From NCBI GenBank assembly GCA_041395205.1, contig JAWLAZ010000003.1, positions 310,001 to 374,000 of the forward strand: DNA of 64,000 nucleotides. Reading direction: 5' to 3'. Below the pieces are notes generated by a model. The model was given only the letters and a program-made list of their open reading frames with translations. It was not told where the DNA came from and made no database searches. This document shows, piece after piece, positions 1-9,106 of this stretch. Both the position numbers and the translations under genes were made by a program. The stretch comes from JAHEFU01 sp041395205 (GTDB taxonomy: Bacteria; 4484-113; JAFGCY01). Within the stretch, counting starts at the first letter, position 1. Each line of letters begins with the position of its first letter.

Positions 1-1
1 G

Positions 2-2722
2 GACTACCTGCTGCCGGACACGCAGGTCGTGGTGCATGAGGACAGCTTCGTTGACAGCGAAACCAACAGCTACTTCACCTTCTGGCAGAACCGCTTCGGC
101 GACTGGCTGAAGAACGGCCTGAGCTTCCTGCACTTCGAGCACTTCTACCGCCTGCCCGCGGGCCGGCTGGCCGAGAGCCTGGCAACGCTCAGCTCCGGCG
201 GGCTCGTGCTTGCCAACGGTGACGAGCTTGAGGGCCTGCCGCCGATCCGCCCCGTGTTCACCCACAGCTTCAGTGCCGCTGAACTGTCCGGCGAGCACCA
301 CAGCCTCGGCTTCGGCACCCCGCCCGCCGGCAAGTGGGGCACGAGCAAGCTCGAACAGAGCATCGCCGCCTACCCCGTGCTGGAGAGGATCAGGCCTACG
401 GACCTGGCCCGTGAATATGTCGACCGCCCGGTCAGCGTGCTGACCCAGTTCAGCTCCCGCATGGCCGAGGTGCTCTCCGACGCCGGCCTGCACCCGGAGA
501 TCCTCCCGGCGATCCTCCCCGGCGGTTTCCAGATCCCGGCCGGAGATGGCAACGAGCTGCCCGCCGCCGTCAACAATGACGGCTGGACCGTCGTCACCGA
601 CATGGAGATCTTCGGCGAGATCACCGAGGTCGTGCCCGCCCGCCCGCGTTACGGCGGCGGCACGCCGATCCGCAAGTCCGAGGAACTCAGCGAGGGCGAC
701 TACATCGTGCACATCGACTACGGCATCGGCCGCTTCGCGCGCCTCGTTGACAGGCAGCAGGGCGAGCTGACGCGCTCCTTCGTGGAGATCGAGTTCGCGA
801 AGAATGACAAGCTGTTCGTGCCCGTCGACCAGCTCGACCGCCTGCGCCGCTACAGCTACGACGGCACGGACCCCGCGCTCAACACACTCGGCAAGGAGAC
901 CTGGCAGAAGACCAAGGAGAAGGTCAAGAAGGACACGCTGGAACTGGCGAAGAAGCTGTTGTCACTCTACAAGCGCCGCAAGGTCGGCGGCGGCCACAGC
1001 TACAGCACCGCCGAGGAGTGGATGCACGAATTCGCCGAGGGCTTCCCCTACACGATGACCGAGGACCAGGGCAAGGCCTGGCTGGCCGTCGAGTCCGACA
1101 TGGAGGCCGCCCAGCCGATGGACCGCCTGATCGTCGGCGACGTGGGCTTCGGCAAGACCGAGATCGCGATGCGCAGCGCCTTCAAGGCCTGCGTGGATGA
1201 GCGCCAGGTGCTGGTGCTGTGTCCGACCACGATCCTCGCCGACCAGCACCACCGCAACTTCAGCCGCCGCTTCAAGCCCTTCCCCTTCAGGGTGGAGATG
1301 CTCAGCCGCTTCCAGTCCGCGAAGGAGCAGAAGGAGATCATCCGCCGCGTGAACGCCGGCGAGGTGGACATCGTTATCGCCACGCACCGCGGGCTCTCGA
1401 AGCAGATCGACTTCCCGCGCCTCGGGCTGCTCGTCGTCGACGAGGAGCAGCGCTTCGGCGTCAAGCAGAAGGAGAACCTCAAGCTGCGCTGGCCGGAGAT
1501 CGACGTGCTGACGATGTCCGCCACCCCGATCCCGCGCACCCTGCACATGTCGCTGATCGGCGTGCGCGACATCTCGCTGATCGAGACGGCACCCGTTGCC
1601 AGAAAGGCGGTCAAGACCTACGTCGGCGAGATGGACGAGATCATGGTGCGCGAGGCGATCCTGCGCGAGCTGGGGCGCGGCGGCCAGGTCTACTACCTGC
1701 ACAACCGCGTCGCCGACATCGAGCGCCTGCGCGAGAAGCTCGAGAAGCTCGTGCCGGAGACGAAGGTCCTGATCGCGCACGGGCAGATGAAGGAGGACCA
1801 GCTCGAGGAGGTGATGCACGCCTTCTCGCTGGGAGCCTTCCGCATCATGCTGGCGACGACGATCATCGAGAACGGGCTGGACATCCCGACCGTGAACACG
1901 ATCATCGTTGACAACGCCGAGAACCTCGGTCTGGCGCAGATGCACCAGCTGCGCGGCCGCGTCGGCAGGTCCGCCGTGCAGGCCTACGCCTTTTTCTTCC
2001 ACGCCCCGAACCGCATCCTCACCGAGGATGCCCAGAGCCGCCTGCATGCGATCTACAACTACGCCTACCTCGGCGCCGGTTACGAGATCGCCCAGAGCGA
2101 CCTGCGCATCCGCGGGGCCGGCAACCTGCTCGGCGAGAGCCAGAGCGGGCTGGCACGGCAGGTGGGCTTCGACTACTACTGTGAACTGCTGGCGCGCAGC
2201 ATCAAGGATGTCAAGGCGCTGGACGAGGCCGACATCGAGGAATGGGACGAGACGGCGCTCCTGGAGGAGCGGCCCGGCCCGCAGGTGGACCTGCCGCTTT
2301 CGGTCTACATCCCGGAGAAGTACGTGGAGAACGTCAGCCTGCGGCTTGAACTGCTGCGCCGCCTGGCGAACCTGACTGACAACACGGAGCTGGACGGCGT
2401 GGCGGAGGAGCTGGAGGACCGCTTCGGCCGGCGGCCGGTGGAGGTTGACAACCTGCTGCTGCTGGTACGCCTGCGCAATCTCTGCGGTGAACTGGGGGTG
2501 GAGCGCATGAGCTACAACCACCGCTCGATGAGCTTCGCGCTGCAGTTCTACTCCGACGAGGAGAGCTGGTACACGAAGGCCCCGCTGCTGGACAGCCGCT
2601 TCAAGATGGGCTCGGGCGGCTTCATCTCACTGGAGCAGACCTTCAATGGCAAGGACGACGTGGAGGAACTGTTCGACGCGCTGGACACGCTGTCCGGGCT
2701 GAGGGAACAGGCGGTGCGCTAG
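2..2722 (+). CDS. mfd: Mfd transcription-repair coupling factor, 5' truncated by window edge
   Basis: Mfd is the DNA translocase that removes stalled RNA polymerase from lesions and recruits UvrA to start transcription-coupled excision repair in the cytoplasm. About 907 residues are visible of a protein that is usually about 1,150 long; the open frame runs through the left edge, so the GTG at 29 is not the true start. The order of domains matches the family: part of the UvrB-homology region, a CarD-like RNA-polymerase-interaction domain (about 690-870), then a helicase module with Walker A GDVGFGKTE (about 1135-1160), the DEEQ box in LVVDEEQRFG, motif III SATPIPRTL and motif VI QLRGRVGRS, followed by the C-terminal TRCF domain. 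It ends at TAG 2720-2722, whose G is also the first base of a GGAG hairpin repeat. It converges on uvrA, its functional partner. Confidence 0.97.
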   Translation, partial: DYLLPDTQVVVHEDSFVDSETNSYFTFWQNRFGDWLKNGLSFLHFEHFYRLPAGRLAESLATLSSGGLVLANGDELEGLPPIRPVFTHSFSAAELSGEHHSLGFGTPPAGKWGTSKLEQSIAAYPVLERIRPTDLAREYVDRPVSVLTQFSSRMAEVLSDAGLHPEILPAILPGGFQIPAGDGNELPAAVNNDGWTVVTDMEIFGEITEVVPARPRYGGGTPIRKSEELSEGDYIVHIDYGIGRFARLVDRQQGELTRSFVEIEFAKNDKLFVPVDQLDRLRRYSYDGTDPALNTLGKETWQKTKEKVKKDTLELAKKLLSLYKRRKVGGGHSYSTAEEWMHEFAEGFPYTMTEDQGKAWLAVESDMEAAQPMDRLIVGDVGFGKTEIAMRSAFKACVDERQVLVLCPTTILADQHHRNFSRRFKPFPFRVEMLSRFQSAKEQKEIIRRVNAGEVDIVIATHRGLSKQIDFPRLGLLVVDEEQRFGVKQKENLKLRWPEIDVLTMSATPIPRTLHMSLIGVRDISLIETAPVARKAVKTYVGEMDEIMVREAILRELGRGGQVYYLHNRVADIERLREKLEKLVPETKVLIAHGQMKEDQLEEVMHAFSLGAFRIMLATTIIENGLDIPTVNTIIVDNAENLGLAQMHQLRGRVGRSAVQAYAFFFHAPNRILTEDAQSRLHAIYNYAYLGAGYEIAQSDLRIRGAGNLLGESQSGLARQVGFDYYCELLARSIKDVKALDEADIEEWDETALLEERPGPQVDLPLSVYIPEKYVENVSLRLELLRRLANLTDNTELDGVAEELEDRFGRRPVEVDNLLLLVRLRNLCGELGVERMSYNHRSMSFALQFYSDEESWYTKAPLLDSRFKMGSGGFISLEQTFNGKDDVEELFDALDTLSGLREQAVR

Positions 2723-2794
2723 GAGGTCCGGAGCAATCCGGACAACGGAGGTCCGGAGCAATCCGGACAACGGAGCTACCCGCTTCAGCGGTAG
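2722..2794. repeat. Three consecutive GGAG-foot hairpin repeats
   Basis: Two identical copies (2722-2743 and 2747-2768) have a GGAG foot followed by GTCCGGA-GCAA-TCCGGAC. A third (from 2772) has GGAG followed by CTACC and GGTAG arms. They lie directly behind the mfd stop codon. They have the layout of REP elements (short foot plus hairpin) and lack a T-run, so they are not standard terminators. Related copies occur throughout the window. Confidence 0.75.
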
Positions 2795-3336
2795 TCGGAG
2801 TCGCTGCTAAGCTGCGCCATGGGGATCCGGTTTCGGGAAACATGCTTCCATCGCGAAACGGAGGTGTGCAGCTCCCAGCCGCCGGACATCCAGGGCGGGG
2901 GGATCACGCGGATGCGGGATCGCCACGGGCGGGGATGGCAATCCGGCCGGCGGCGTGTTCGGGCGAGCCATAAGGGATGTTGCCAAGTCCATCTGCTGCG
3001 AGCACTTCGCGGCATTCACTCCCAATCGCGGCTGGGCCGCGCCGGTCCTGTGCACGGATTACTGCTCACGGTTCACTGTTTACGGTTCACTGTATACGCT
3101 TCATTGTCATTGTGCGCAGACAAGCTGCGCACCTCCGGCGGCTGGGCCGCGCCGGTGCTGTGCTACCGTTCACTGTTTACGCTTCATTGTCATTGCGGGC
3201 AGACAAGCTGCGCGCCTCCACGGATCACGGATCACGGTTCACGGTTCACGGATATTGTGCGGCTTGCGCCGCACCTCCGCGCCCAGCTTGCGCTGGGCCT
3301 CCGCTACCCCCTACAACCCAGCTCCTATATCCTCCC
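2795..3336. repeat. Gene-free spacer between mfd and uvrA filled with short repeats
   Basis: No convincing gene is present. From about 3050 the sequence holds direct repeats of the type ggttcactgtttac, and hairpins with a CTCC foot in the reverse orientation: about 3113-3138 (stem GTGCGCAG/GCTGCGCAC), 3257-3277 (GTGCGGC-ttgc-GCCGCAC) and 3281-3302 (GCCCAGC-ttgc-GCTGGGC). The spacer separates two convergent genes. Short open frames across it are translations of the repeats. Confidence 0.6.
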
Positions 3337-6264
3337 CTAGCCCCCCGCCTTCTTCGTCCTCGTCCCTGTAGTCTTCTTCCCTACTGCCGACTGCTTACTG
3401 CCAACTGCCGACTCTTTCTTCCCTGCTGCCGACTGCCTACTGCCAACTGCCGACTTCTTCTTCGCCCCCAGCATTCCCTTCAGGAACGATCCAGTATGGC
3501 TCTCCTTCACCGCCGCCACTTCCTCCGGCGTACCTGCCGCCACGAGCTTACCGCCACCGCGGCCGCCCTCCGGGCCGATGTCGATCACCCAGTCCGCGGT
3601 CTTGATCACGTCCAGGTTGTGCTCAATCACGAGCACGGTGTTGCCACTGTCAACGAGGCGGTCCAGCACCGTCAGCAGCTTGCGGATGTCCTCGAAGTGC
3701 AGGCCCGTCGTCGGCTCGTCCAGCATGTAGAGCGTCTTGCCGGTGCTGCGCTTTGACAGTTCCTTCGCCAGCTTGATGCGCTGGCTTTCACCACCCGAGA
3801 GCGTCGGCGCACTCTGCCCGAGCTTGATGTAGTCCAGCCCCACGTCGTGCAGGGTCTCGAGGATGCGCGTGATCTTCGGGAACTTGCCGAAGTGCTCGAT
3901 CCCCTCCTCCACCGTCATCTCCAGCACGTCGTTGATGTTCCTGCCCTTGAACTCCACCGTCAGCGTCTCGCGGTTGAAGCGCCGGCCGTTGCAGACATCG
4001 CACTCCACGTAGACATCCGAGAGGAAGTGCATCTCGATCTTCTTCACGCCGTCGCCCTGGCAGGCCTCGCAGCGCCCGCCCTTCACGTTGAAGCTGAAGC
4101 GCCCCGGCTTGTAGCCGCGCACGCGGCTCTCCGGCAGCTCGGCGTAGAGGTTGCGGATCCCGTCCCAGACGCCGACGTAGGTCGCCGGGTTGGAGCGCGG
4201 CGTGCGCCCGATCGGCTTCTGGCTGATCTGGATCACCTTGTCAACGTTCTCGGCGATCCCGCGGATCTCGCGGAACTGCCCCGTGCGCCGCACCGTGCCG
4301 TTCAGCAGGTTGGCCGTCGCCTTCCAGAGCGTCTCGTTCACGAGACTGGACTTGCCGCTGCCGCTCACGCCGGTCACGCAGACGAAGCGCCCGAGCGGAA
4401 TCTCCACGTCGACATCCTGCAGGTTGTTGGCAGCGGCGCCGAGGATCTCGATCTTCCGGCCGTTGCCACTGCGGCGCTTCTCCGGCACGGCGATCTCCTC
4501 CTTGCCGGCCAGGTAGCGCCCGGTGATGCTCTTGCCGCGCTTCGACAGCGCTGCGCAGTCACCCTGGTCCACGATCCGCCCGCCGTGCACCCCGGCCCGC
4601 GGACCGAAGTCGAGGATCTCATCCGCACGGCGCATCGTCTCCTCGTCATGCTCGACGACGATCACCGTATTGCCGAGGTCGCGCAGGAACTCGAGCGTGT
4701 CGATCAGCTTCTGGTTGTCACGCTGGTGCAGGCCGATGCTCGGCTCATCCAGCACGTACAGCACACCGGTCAGCCCACTGCCGATCTGACTCGCCAGCCG
4801 GATGCGCTGGCTCTCGCCGCCGGACAGCGTCGGGGCGGAGCGGTTCATCGTCAGGTAGTTCAGGCCCACGTTGTTGAGGAAGCTCAGGCGTTCGCTGATT
4901 TCCTTCAGCAGTTCCTTCGCGATCTGCTTCTGGGTGGCATCCAGGCTGCGCGGCAGGCCCTTGAACCAGCCGAGCGCGCTTTCGATGTCCATCTCCACCA
5001 GTTCGTCGATCTGCTTCCCGCCGACCTTGACCGCCAGGCTTTCGGGCCGGAGCCGCTTGCCGCTGCAGGCCTTGCAGGGCGTATCGGCGAAGAACTGCGC
5101 GTACCAGCGGCGCATGCCCTCGCTCTGGGTCTGCTGGTAGAGCCGGCGGATGGAAGTGGCAACGCCCTCGAACTCACGGCGGCGGTTGCGCCAGATCATC
5201 TGCCCGCCCTCGAGGATCGCCGTCACCGCGCGCTCGCTGAACTTCTCCAGCGGGGTGTCGATGTCGACGTTGTATGGCGTCAGGAAGGTGTTGACATATT
5301 CGCTGAAGACCGGCTTGTGACCGCTGAACAGGCCCCAGTACTTCACCGCGCCCTCGCGGATCGAGAGCGAGGGGTCCGGGATGATCAGCGTGCGGTCCAG
5401 CTCGAGGCTCGTGCCCAGCCCGCTGCAGTCCGTGCAGGCCCCCTGCGGGCTGTTGAAGCTGAACTTCTGCGGCAGCAGCTCGCTGAAGGAGATGCCGCAG
5501 TCCACGCAGGCATTGCTCTCCGAGAAGAGGATCTCCTGCTCGCTGTCAACGTTGAGCACGCGCACCGTGCCGCCGCTCTCCTTGAGCGCCAGCTCCACAC
5601 CCTCCGTCAGGCGCTGGCGGCCCTCCTTGTCAACGCGCAGGCGATCGATCACGATCTCGATGTCATGCTTGCGCTTCTTGTCGAGCTTGATCTCCTCCGA
5701 GAGCCGGATTACCTCACCGTTGACACGCACGCGGGCGAAGCCGCTGACGCGCGCGGCCTCGAAGACATCCTTGTACTCACCCTTGCGCCCGCTGACGATC
5801 GGGGCCAGCAGCAGGATCGCCGCCCCACCGAATTCAGTGGAGATGTGCTCCACCATCTCATCCACGGTCTGGCGGCCGACCGGCTTGCCGCAGACATGGC
5901 AGTGCTGCTGCCCGACGCGCGCGAACAGCACGCGCAGGTAGTCGTAGATCTCCGTGACGGTGCCGACCGTCGAGCGCGGGTTGTGGCTGGCCGCCTTCTG
6001 CTCGATGGCAATCGCCGGCGAGAGCCCGATGATGTGGTCCACGTCCGGCTTGTCGAAGTTCTGCAGGAACTGCCGCGCATAGCTCGAAAGGCTCTCGAGG
6101 TAGCGCCGCTGGCCCTCGGCGTAGATCGTGTCGAAGGCCAGGCTGGACTTGCCGGAGCCGGAGGGTCCGGTGAACACCACCAGCTTGCCGCGCGGGATCT
6201 TCACGTCCACGTCCTTCAGGTTGTGGACCCGGGCACCACGCACATGAATGAAATCGGCTGTCAT
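3337..6264 (-). CDS. uvrA: UvrA, excinuclease ABC subunit A, with repeat-derived C-terminal tail
   Basis: UvrA is the damage-recognition ATPase of nucleotide excision repair and loads UvrB at lesions. The 975-residue product has two ABC modules with Walker A motifs TGPSGSGKSSLAF and TGVSGSGKSSLVN, two LSGGESQRI signatures, and the zinc-binding cysteine pairs CVDCG...CTDC and CEAC...CDVC. The start ATG at 6264 has a GAGGAAG Shine-Dalgarno and a TATAAT box upstream (6297-6302). The family is normally about 940 residues. The last 35 or so residues here are a low-complexity tail with repeated SAVGS/SAVGK units, encoded by the same ggcagta-type 7-bp repeat that fills other convergent intergenic gaps in the window. 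The repeat has therefore extended the reading frame; the enzymatic core is intact. Confidence 0.97.
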   Translation of the reverse strand: MTADFIHVRGARVHNLKDVDVKIPRGKLVVFTGPSGSGKSSLAFDTIYAEGQRRYLESLSSYARQFLQNFDKPDVDHIIGLSPAIAIEQKAASHNPRSTVGTVTEIYDYLRVLFARVGQQHCHVCGKPVGRQTVDEMVEHISTEFGGAAILLLAPIVSGRKGEYKDVFEAARVSGFARVRVNGEVIRLSEEIKLDKKRKHDIEIVIDRLRVDKEGRQRLTEGVELALKESGGTVRVLNVDSEQEILFSESNACVDCGISFSELLPQKFSFNSPQGACTDCSGLGTSLELDRTLIIPDPSLSIREGAVKYWGLFSGHKPVFSEYVNTFLTPYNVDIDTPLEKFSERAVTAILEGGQMIWRNRRREFEGVATSIRRLYQQTQSEGMRRWYAQFFADTPCKACSGKRLRPESLAVKVGGKQIDELVEMDIESALGWFKGLPRSLDATQKQIAKELLKEISERLSFLNNVGLNYLTMNRSAPTLSGGESQRIRLASQIGSGLTGVLYVLDEPSIGLHQRDNQKLIDTLEFLRDLGNTVIVVEHDEETMRRADEILDFGPRAGVHGGRIVDQGDCAALSKRGKSITGRYLAGKEEIAVPEKRRSGNGRKIEILGAAANNLQDVDVEIPLGRFVCVTGVSGSGKSSLVNETLWKATANLLNGTVRRTGQFREIRGIAENVDKVIQISQKPIGRTPRSNPATYVGVWDGIRNLYAELPESRVRGYKPGRFSFNVKGGRCEACQGDGVKKIEMHFLSDVYVECDVCNGRRFNRETLTVEFKGRNINDVLEMTVEEGIEHFGKFPKITRILETLHDVGLDYIKLGQSAPTLSGGESQRIKLAKELSKRSTGKTLYMLDEPTTGLHFEDIRKLLTVLDRLVDSGNTVLVIEHNLDVIKTADWVIDIGPEGGRGGGKLVAAGTPEEVAAVKESHTGSFLKGMLGAKKKSAVGSRQSAAGKKESAVGSKQSAVGKKTTGTRTKKAGG

Positions 6265-6296
6265 TGCTTCCTCACAGAACTGCCGGAGCTGCGGAT

Positions 6297-6302
6297 ATTA
6301 TA
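6297..6302 (-). promoter_or_regulatory. -10 box of uvrA
   Basis: On the minus strand this reads TATAAT, 32 bases before the uvrA start codon, leaving room for a short leader that contains the GAGGAAG ribosome-binding site. No clear LexA-type operator was seen next to it. Confidence 0.55.
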
Positions 6303-6586
6303 CTACACATCTGTATATTGAGCTGAATATCCATGCAGAATTTCCCGGAGCAGGTGGATAGATATACCAGCAGAAGCTGCGGAAAGTTGCCTGGGTGTTG
6401 CGGACTGATGCGGGGATTTCAGGCTCTTTGAGACATCATTTCAAAATTAATTAGGATAATTATTCTGTTTGAACGATTGAATATTTCAGTAGATGAGGAT
6501 ATTCTCTCTGCGTTGAACCAGAATTTAACTTTTGGTGTCTGTCATGAGACTCAACACGAGAGCCTGACTTCCAGGGGAGGAAGCGC
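6303..6586. other. AT-rich intergenic region between divergent uvrA and padR-like genes
   Basis: The region holds no gene that I can support. It is much richer in A and T than its surroundings, especially 6430-6540, as expected for divergent promoters. A GGAGGAAG ribosome-binding site for the downstream regulator lies at about 6576-6583. I could not single out an operator with confidence. Confidence 0.4.
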
Positions 6587-7252
6587 ATGAGCAAGGACGT
6601 GAAGATCAGGGACCTGGTGGTGCTGGGCCTGCTGTCCGACAGTCCGCGGTATGGCTATGAGATCAAGATGATCATCGACAATGTGATGAGCCATATCGTC
6701 GACATCAGCAGCGGTTCCCTGTACTACGGTCTCAAGAAGCTGGAGAACAACGGCTTCGTCCGCGAGACGGGCACGGAGCGTGTCGGCAACCGGCCGGAGC
6801 GCAGCGTGTATGAAATCACCGACGACGGCCGGCGCATGCTGCGCCGTGAACTGCCGAAGGTGATCTTCCCGCATTCGCGGCCGATCTTCCCCGTCAACCT
6901 CGGGCTGTACTTCCTCGACGCCATCTCCGAGAAGGAACAGTGCCGGCGCTTCCTGATCAAGGAGGCCTACCTGAAGCGCATCCTCGAATACCACCGCGAA
7001 GTGGATGAGCAGACCCGCGAAAGCACCCCGCTGCGCCACCAGTTCATCATGCGTCACACGATCATGCTGATCGAGATGGAGATCGCCTTCTGCGAGGAGG
7101 TCTTCACGAGCCTCGTGGACCGCAATCTGTACGAACTTGACGACCGCGACCATGAGGAGATTGACGACGAGTTCGAGCGCCTCAAGAAGACGATCCATGC
7201 CGACCAGGCAATCATCGAGAATGAGCGCGACCGCGCGGCGAGCCAGCCCTGA
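6587..7252 (+). CDS. PadR-family transcriptional regulator
   Basis: This 221-residue protein is a winged-helix DNA-binding repressor of the PadR family. Residues 10-90 carry the typical PadR pattern: LVVLGLLSDSPRYGYEI, then GSLYYGLKKLENNGFV and the wing with YEITDDGRRML. The C-terminal half is helical, like the dimerisation domain of PadR/Vir-act members. The ATG follows a strong GGAGGAAG ribosome-binding site. It ends 5 bases before the next gene, so the two are probably cotranscribed. PadR proteins usually control a nearby efflux or stress gene and their own promoter. The regulated gene here is not obvious; the AT-rich upstream region is the likely operator site. Confidence 0.9.
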   Translation: MSKDVKIRDLVVLGLLSDSPRYGYEIKMIIDNVMSHIVDISSGSLYYGLKKLENNGFVRETGTERVGNRPERSVYEITDDGRRMLRRELPKVIFPHSRPIFPVNLGLYFLDAISEKEQCRRFLIKEAYLKRILEYHREVDEQTRESTPLRHQFIMRHTIMLIEMEIAFCEEVFTSLVDRNLYELDDRDHEEIDDEFERLKKTIHADQAIIENERDRAASQP

Positions 7253-7257
7253 GCCCG

Positions 7258-7941
7258 ATGCTCAACTGGCGGGAACTTGATGCAGCCGAGGTCCAGGCCG
7301 CCGTACGGCTGGGCCTGGATGGCGATGCGCGCTATCTGCCGTCGGGTTTCCTCGACACGCATCAGTGGCTGGCCCTGCAGGGAAGTCCCGGCCTGCAGCT
7401 CACGGGCGGCTTCGAACGTGCCCAGTTCCGGCTCGCGCATGCTGCGGATGCTCCCGCCCCGCTGCACTTCGCAATCTTCAGCCCGGAGCAGCTGCCCGCC
7501 AGGGCGCGCACGGTGAACGGCCTGCGCAGCCTGCTGCATGGCAGCGGGATCGCGGACAGCGCCGTGGGTGACATCTACCTCGATGAGCGCTTCGTACTGG
7601 CCCTGCATGCGGAACAGTACCTGGATGAACTGGAGGTGGAGGCGGACTACGCGGCCACGCCTCCGGCATTGTCATTTTCAGAGGAACGCCTCACCAGTGC
7701 ATCACTGCGGGCGGATGCAGTGGTCAGCGCGGCCTTCCGCGTCAGCCGCGCCGAGGCCCAGAAGGCGCTGCAGTACGGCTTCGTCTATGCCGACTTCGCT
7801 CCCATTGCCAAGCGCACCCAGGATCTGCATCCCGGCCAGCGCCTGGTCTACCGCACGAAGGGCAGCCTCGACATCGTGGACAGCGGGGTCAATCCGCGCA
7901 GCGGCCGCAGCTGGCTGCTGATCCGCCGCCTGACGATCTGA
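7258..7941 (+). CDS. S4-domain RNA-binding protein, YlmH-like
   Basis: The 227-residue product resembles the YlmH family: an N-terminal region with FLDTHQ and GGFERAQFR, a central domain with LRSLLHGSGIADSAVGDIYLDE, and a C-terminal S4 RNA-binding domain beginning LRADAVVSAAFRVSRAEAQ. Family members bind structured RNA; Bacillus YlmH has been linked to rescue of obstructed ribosomes and is often encoded in the cell-division cluster. Here the gene follows a PadR regulator by 5 bases and lies outside any division cluster. The ATG at 7258 has no good Shine-Dalgarno, which fits translational coupling with the upstream gene. Confidence 0.8.
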   Translation: MLNWRELDAAEVQAAVRLGLDGDARYLPSGFLDTHQWLALQGSPGLQLTGGFERAQFRLAHAADAPAPLHFAIFSPEQLPARARTVNGLRSLLHGSGIADSAVGDIYLDERFVLALHAEQYLDELEVEADYAATPPALSFSEERLTSASLRADAVVSAAFRVSRAEAQKALQYGFVYADFAPIAKRTQDLHPGQRLVYRTKGSLDIVDSGVNPRSGRSWLLIRRLTI

Positions 7942-7943
7942 GC

Positions 7944-8924
7944 CTAGAGGAAGCCGAAGGGCCGGGCGACGGCATCGCCGATCTCCAGCTCGCGTGAGAC
8001 CACACGGTTGCGCCCACTTTCCTTGGCCTCGTACAGCGCCTCATCGGCGATCTTCATCAGCTCGTCCGCCGTTGCCACCGCGTTCTCGGGGATGGCGAGC
8101 ATGCCGACGGAGATCGTCACCGGGATGGCCTTGCCGACCCAGTTGATGTCCGTCTCCTCGATGGTGGCGCGGATACGCTCCGCGATCATCTGCCCTTCGT
8201 CGTAGCCCGCATCCGGCAGCAGGATCACGAACTCCTCGCCGCCGATCCGCCCGAACACGTCACTCTTGCGCTTGGCCTGGTCCACGAGCTGCGCGAAGGA
8301 GCGCAGGATGAAGTCCCCGGCCAGGTGGCCATGGGTGTCATTGATGCCCTTGAAGTGGTCGATGTCCATGTACAGCACGCAGTACGGGGACTGGTTACGG
8401 CGCGCGCGTGCCATTTCCTCGGCGACACGGATGAAGAACATGCGGCGGTTGTAGATCCCGGTCAGCACATCCGTGCTCGCCAGGTGGTCCAGCTCCTGCA
8501 TGCGCTCCTTCAGTTCATCCTGCAGCATCTTGACGCGCACCATGCTCGAGAGCGTGGCCAGCACCTCGACATCGTCATAGGGCTTGCGGTGCAGGAACAT
8601 CCCGCCGTAGTACTGCGCCTCCATCAGGGTCGGGTAGTCATAGTCCTGGGAGGTGGTGAAGGCCAGCGGCAGGTCCTTGTAGTCATCGAGGCCCTTGATG
8701 TGCTGGGCGATCTGGAAGCCGTTGATCGGGCTGTCGATGCTGATCACCGCGGCGTCGATGCCCTTCTCCTGCAGCAGGCGCACGGCCTCTTCCTGGCTCG
8801 TGGCGCAGAAGGTTTCGTAGTTGAACAGAGCGACAAGCTCGGCCAGCGAGCAGTTGTCCTCCGCCCTGTCATCCACTACCAGTATCTGAGCCGCGCCCTC
8901 GGTCATTTGCGTGTTTATCGGCAT
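7944..8924 (-). CDS. Receiver-GGDEF protein (predicted diguanylate cyclase)
   Basis: The 326-residue protein has an N-terminal receiver-like domain (about 12-135) and a C-terminal GGDEF domain that would make cyclic di-GMP. The active-site motif is GGEEF, and an RKSD inhibitory site lies five residues upstream, so product feedback inhibition is expected. The receiver keeps the acidic pair (VVDDRAED), the Thr (FTTS) and the KP pair. The phosphoacceptor loop reads VISIDSPINGF and is one residue short, which puts Ser or Ile where the aspartate should be. Phosphorylation is therefore doubtful. The gene converges on the S4 gene with a 2-base gap and is divergent from the DHH-like gene. A TAACAT box 4-9 bases before the ATG suggests a very short leader. 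Confidence 0.9.
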   Translation of the reverse strand: MPINTQMTEGAAQILVVDDRAEDNCSLAELVALFNYETFCATSQEEAVRLLQEKGIDAAVISIDSPINGFQIAQHIKGLDDYKDLPLAFTTSQDYDYPTLMEAQYYGGMFLHRKPYDDVEVLATLSSMVRVKMLQDELKERMQELDHLASTDVLTGIYNRRMFFIRVAEEMARARRNQSPYCVLYMDIDHFKGINDTHGHLAGDFILRSFAQLVDQAKRKSDVFGRIGGEEFVILLPDAGYDEGQMIAERIRATIEETDINWVGKAIPVTISVGMLAIPENAVATADELMKIADEALYEAKESGRNRVVSRELEIGDAVARPFGFL

Positions 8925-9106
8925 GGTTATGTTAGAATTCAGCAGTGCCGACTCCCAAAGCAGGCATTGACCCGGAATTCTTCCAATGCCTGAGGAATCA
9001 TGATCCAGAAGACCCCCAGGTCAGCCTCTCCATCATATTCTCACGTATAACTCTCGACCTCTCCAATCGAATTCTGGTTGCACGCAGCGCTGCCCGCCAG
9101 GAAATC

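Noticed and set aside
962..2521. Long minus-strand open frame of 519 codons opposite mfd
   Set aside because: It is the antisense frame of a GC-rich coding gene; the translation is low-complexity (His, Gln, Leu, Val rich) with no domain and no ribosome-binding site.
3847..6321. Plus-strand open frame of 824 codons opposite uvrA
   Set aside because: It mirrors the uvrA codon structure; such long antisense frames are expected in GC-rich genes. The translation shows no recognisable protein.
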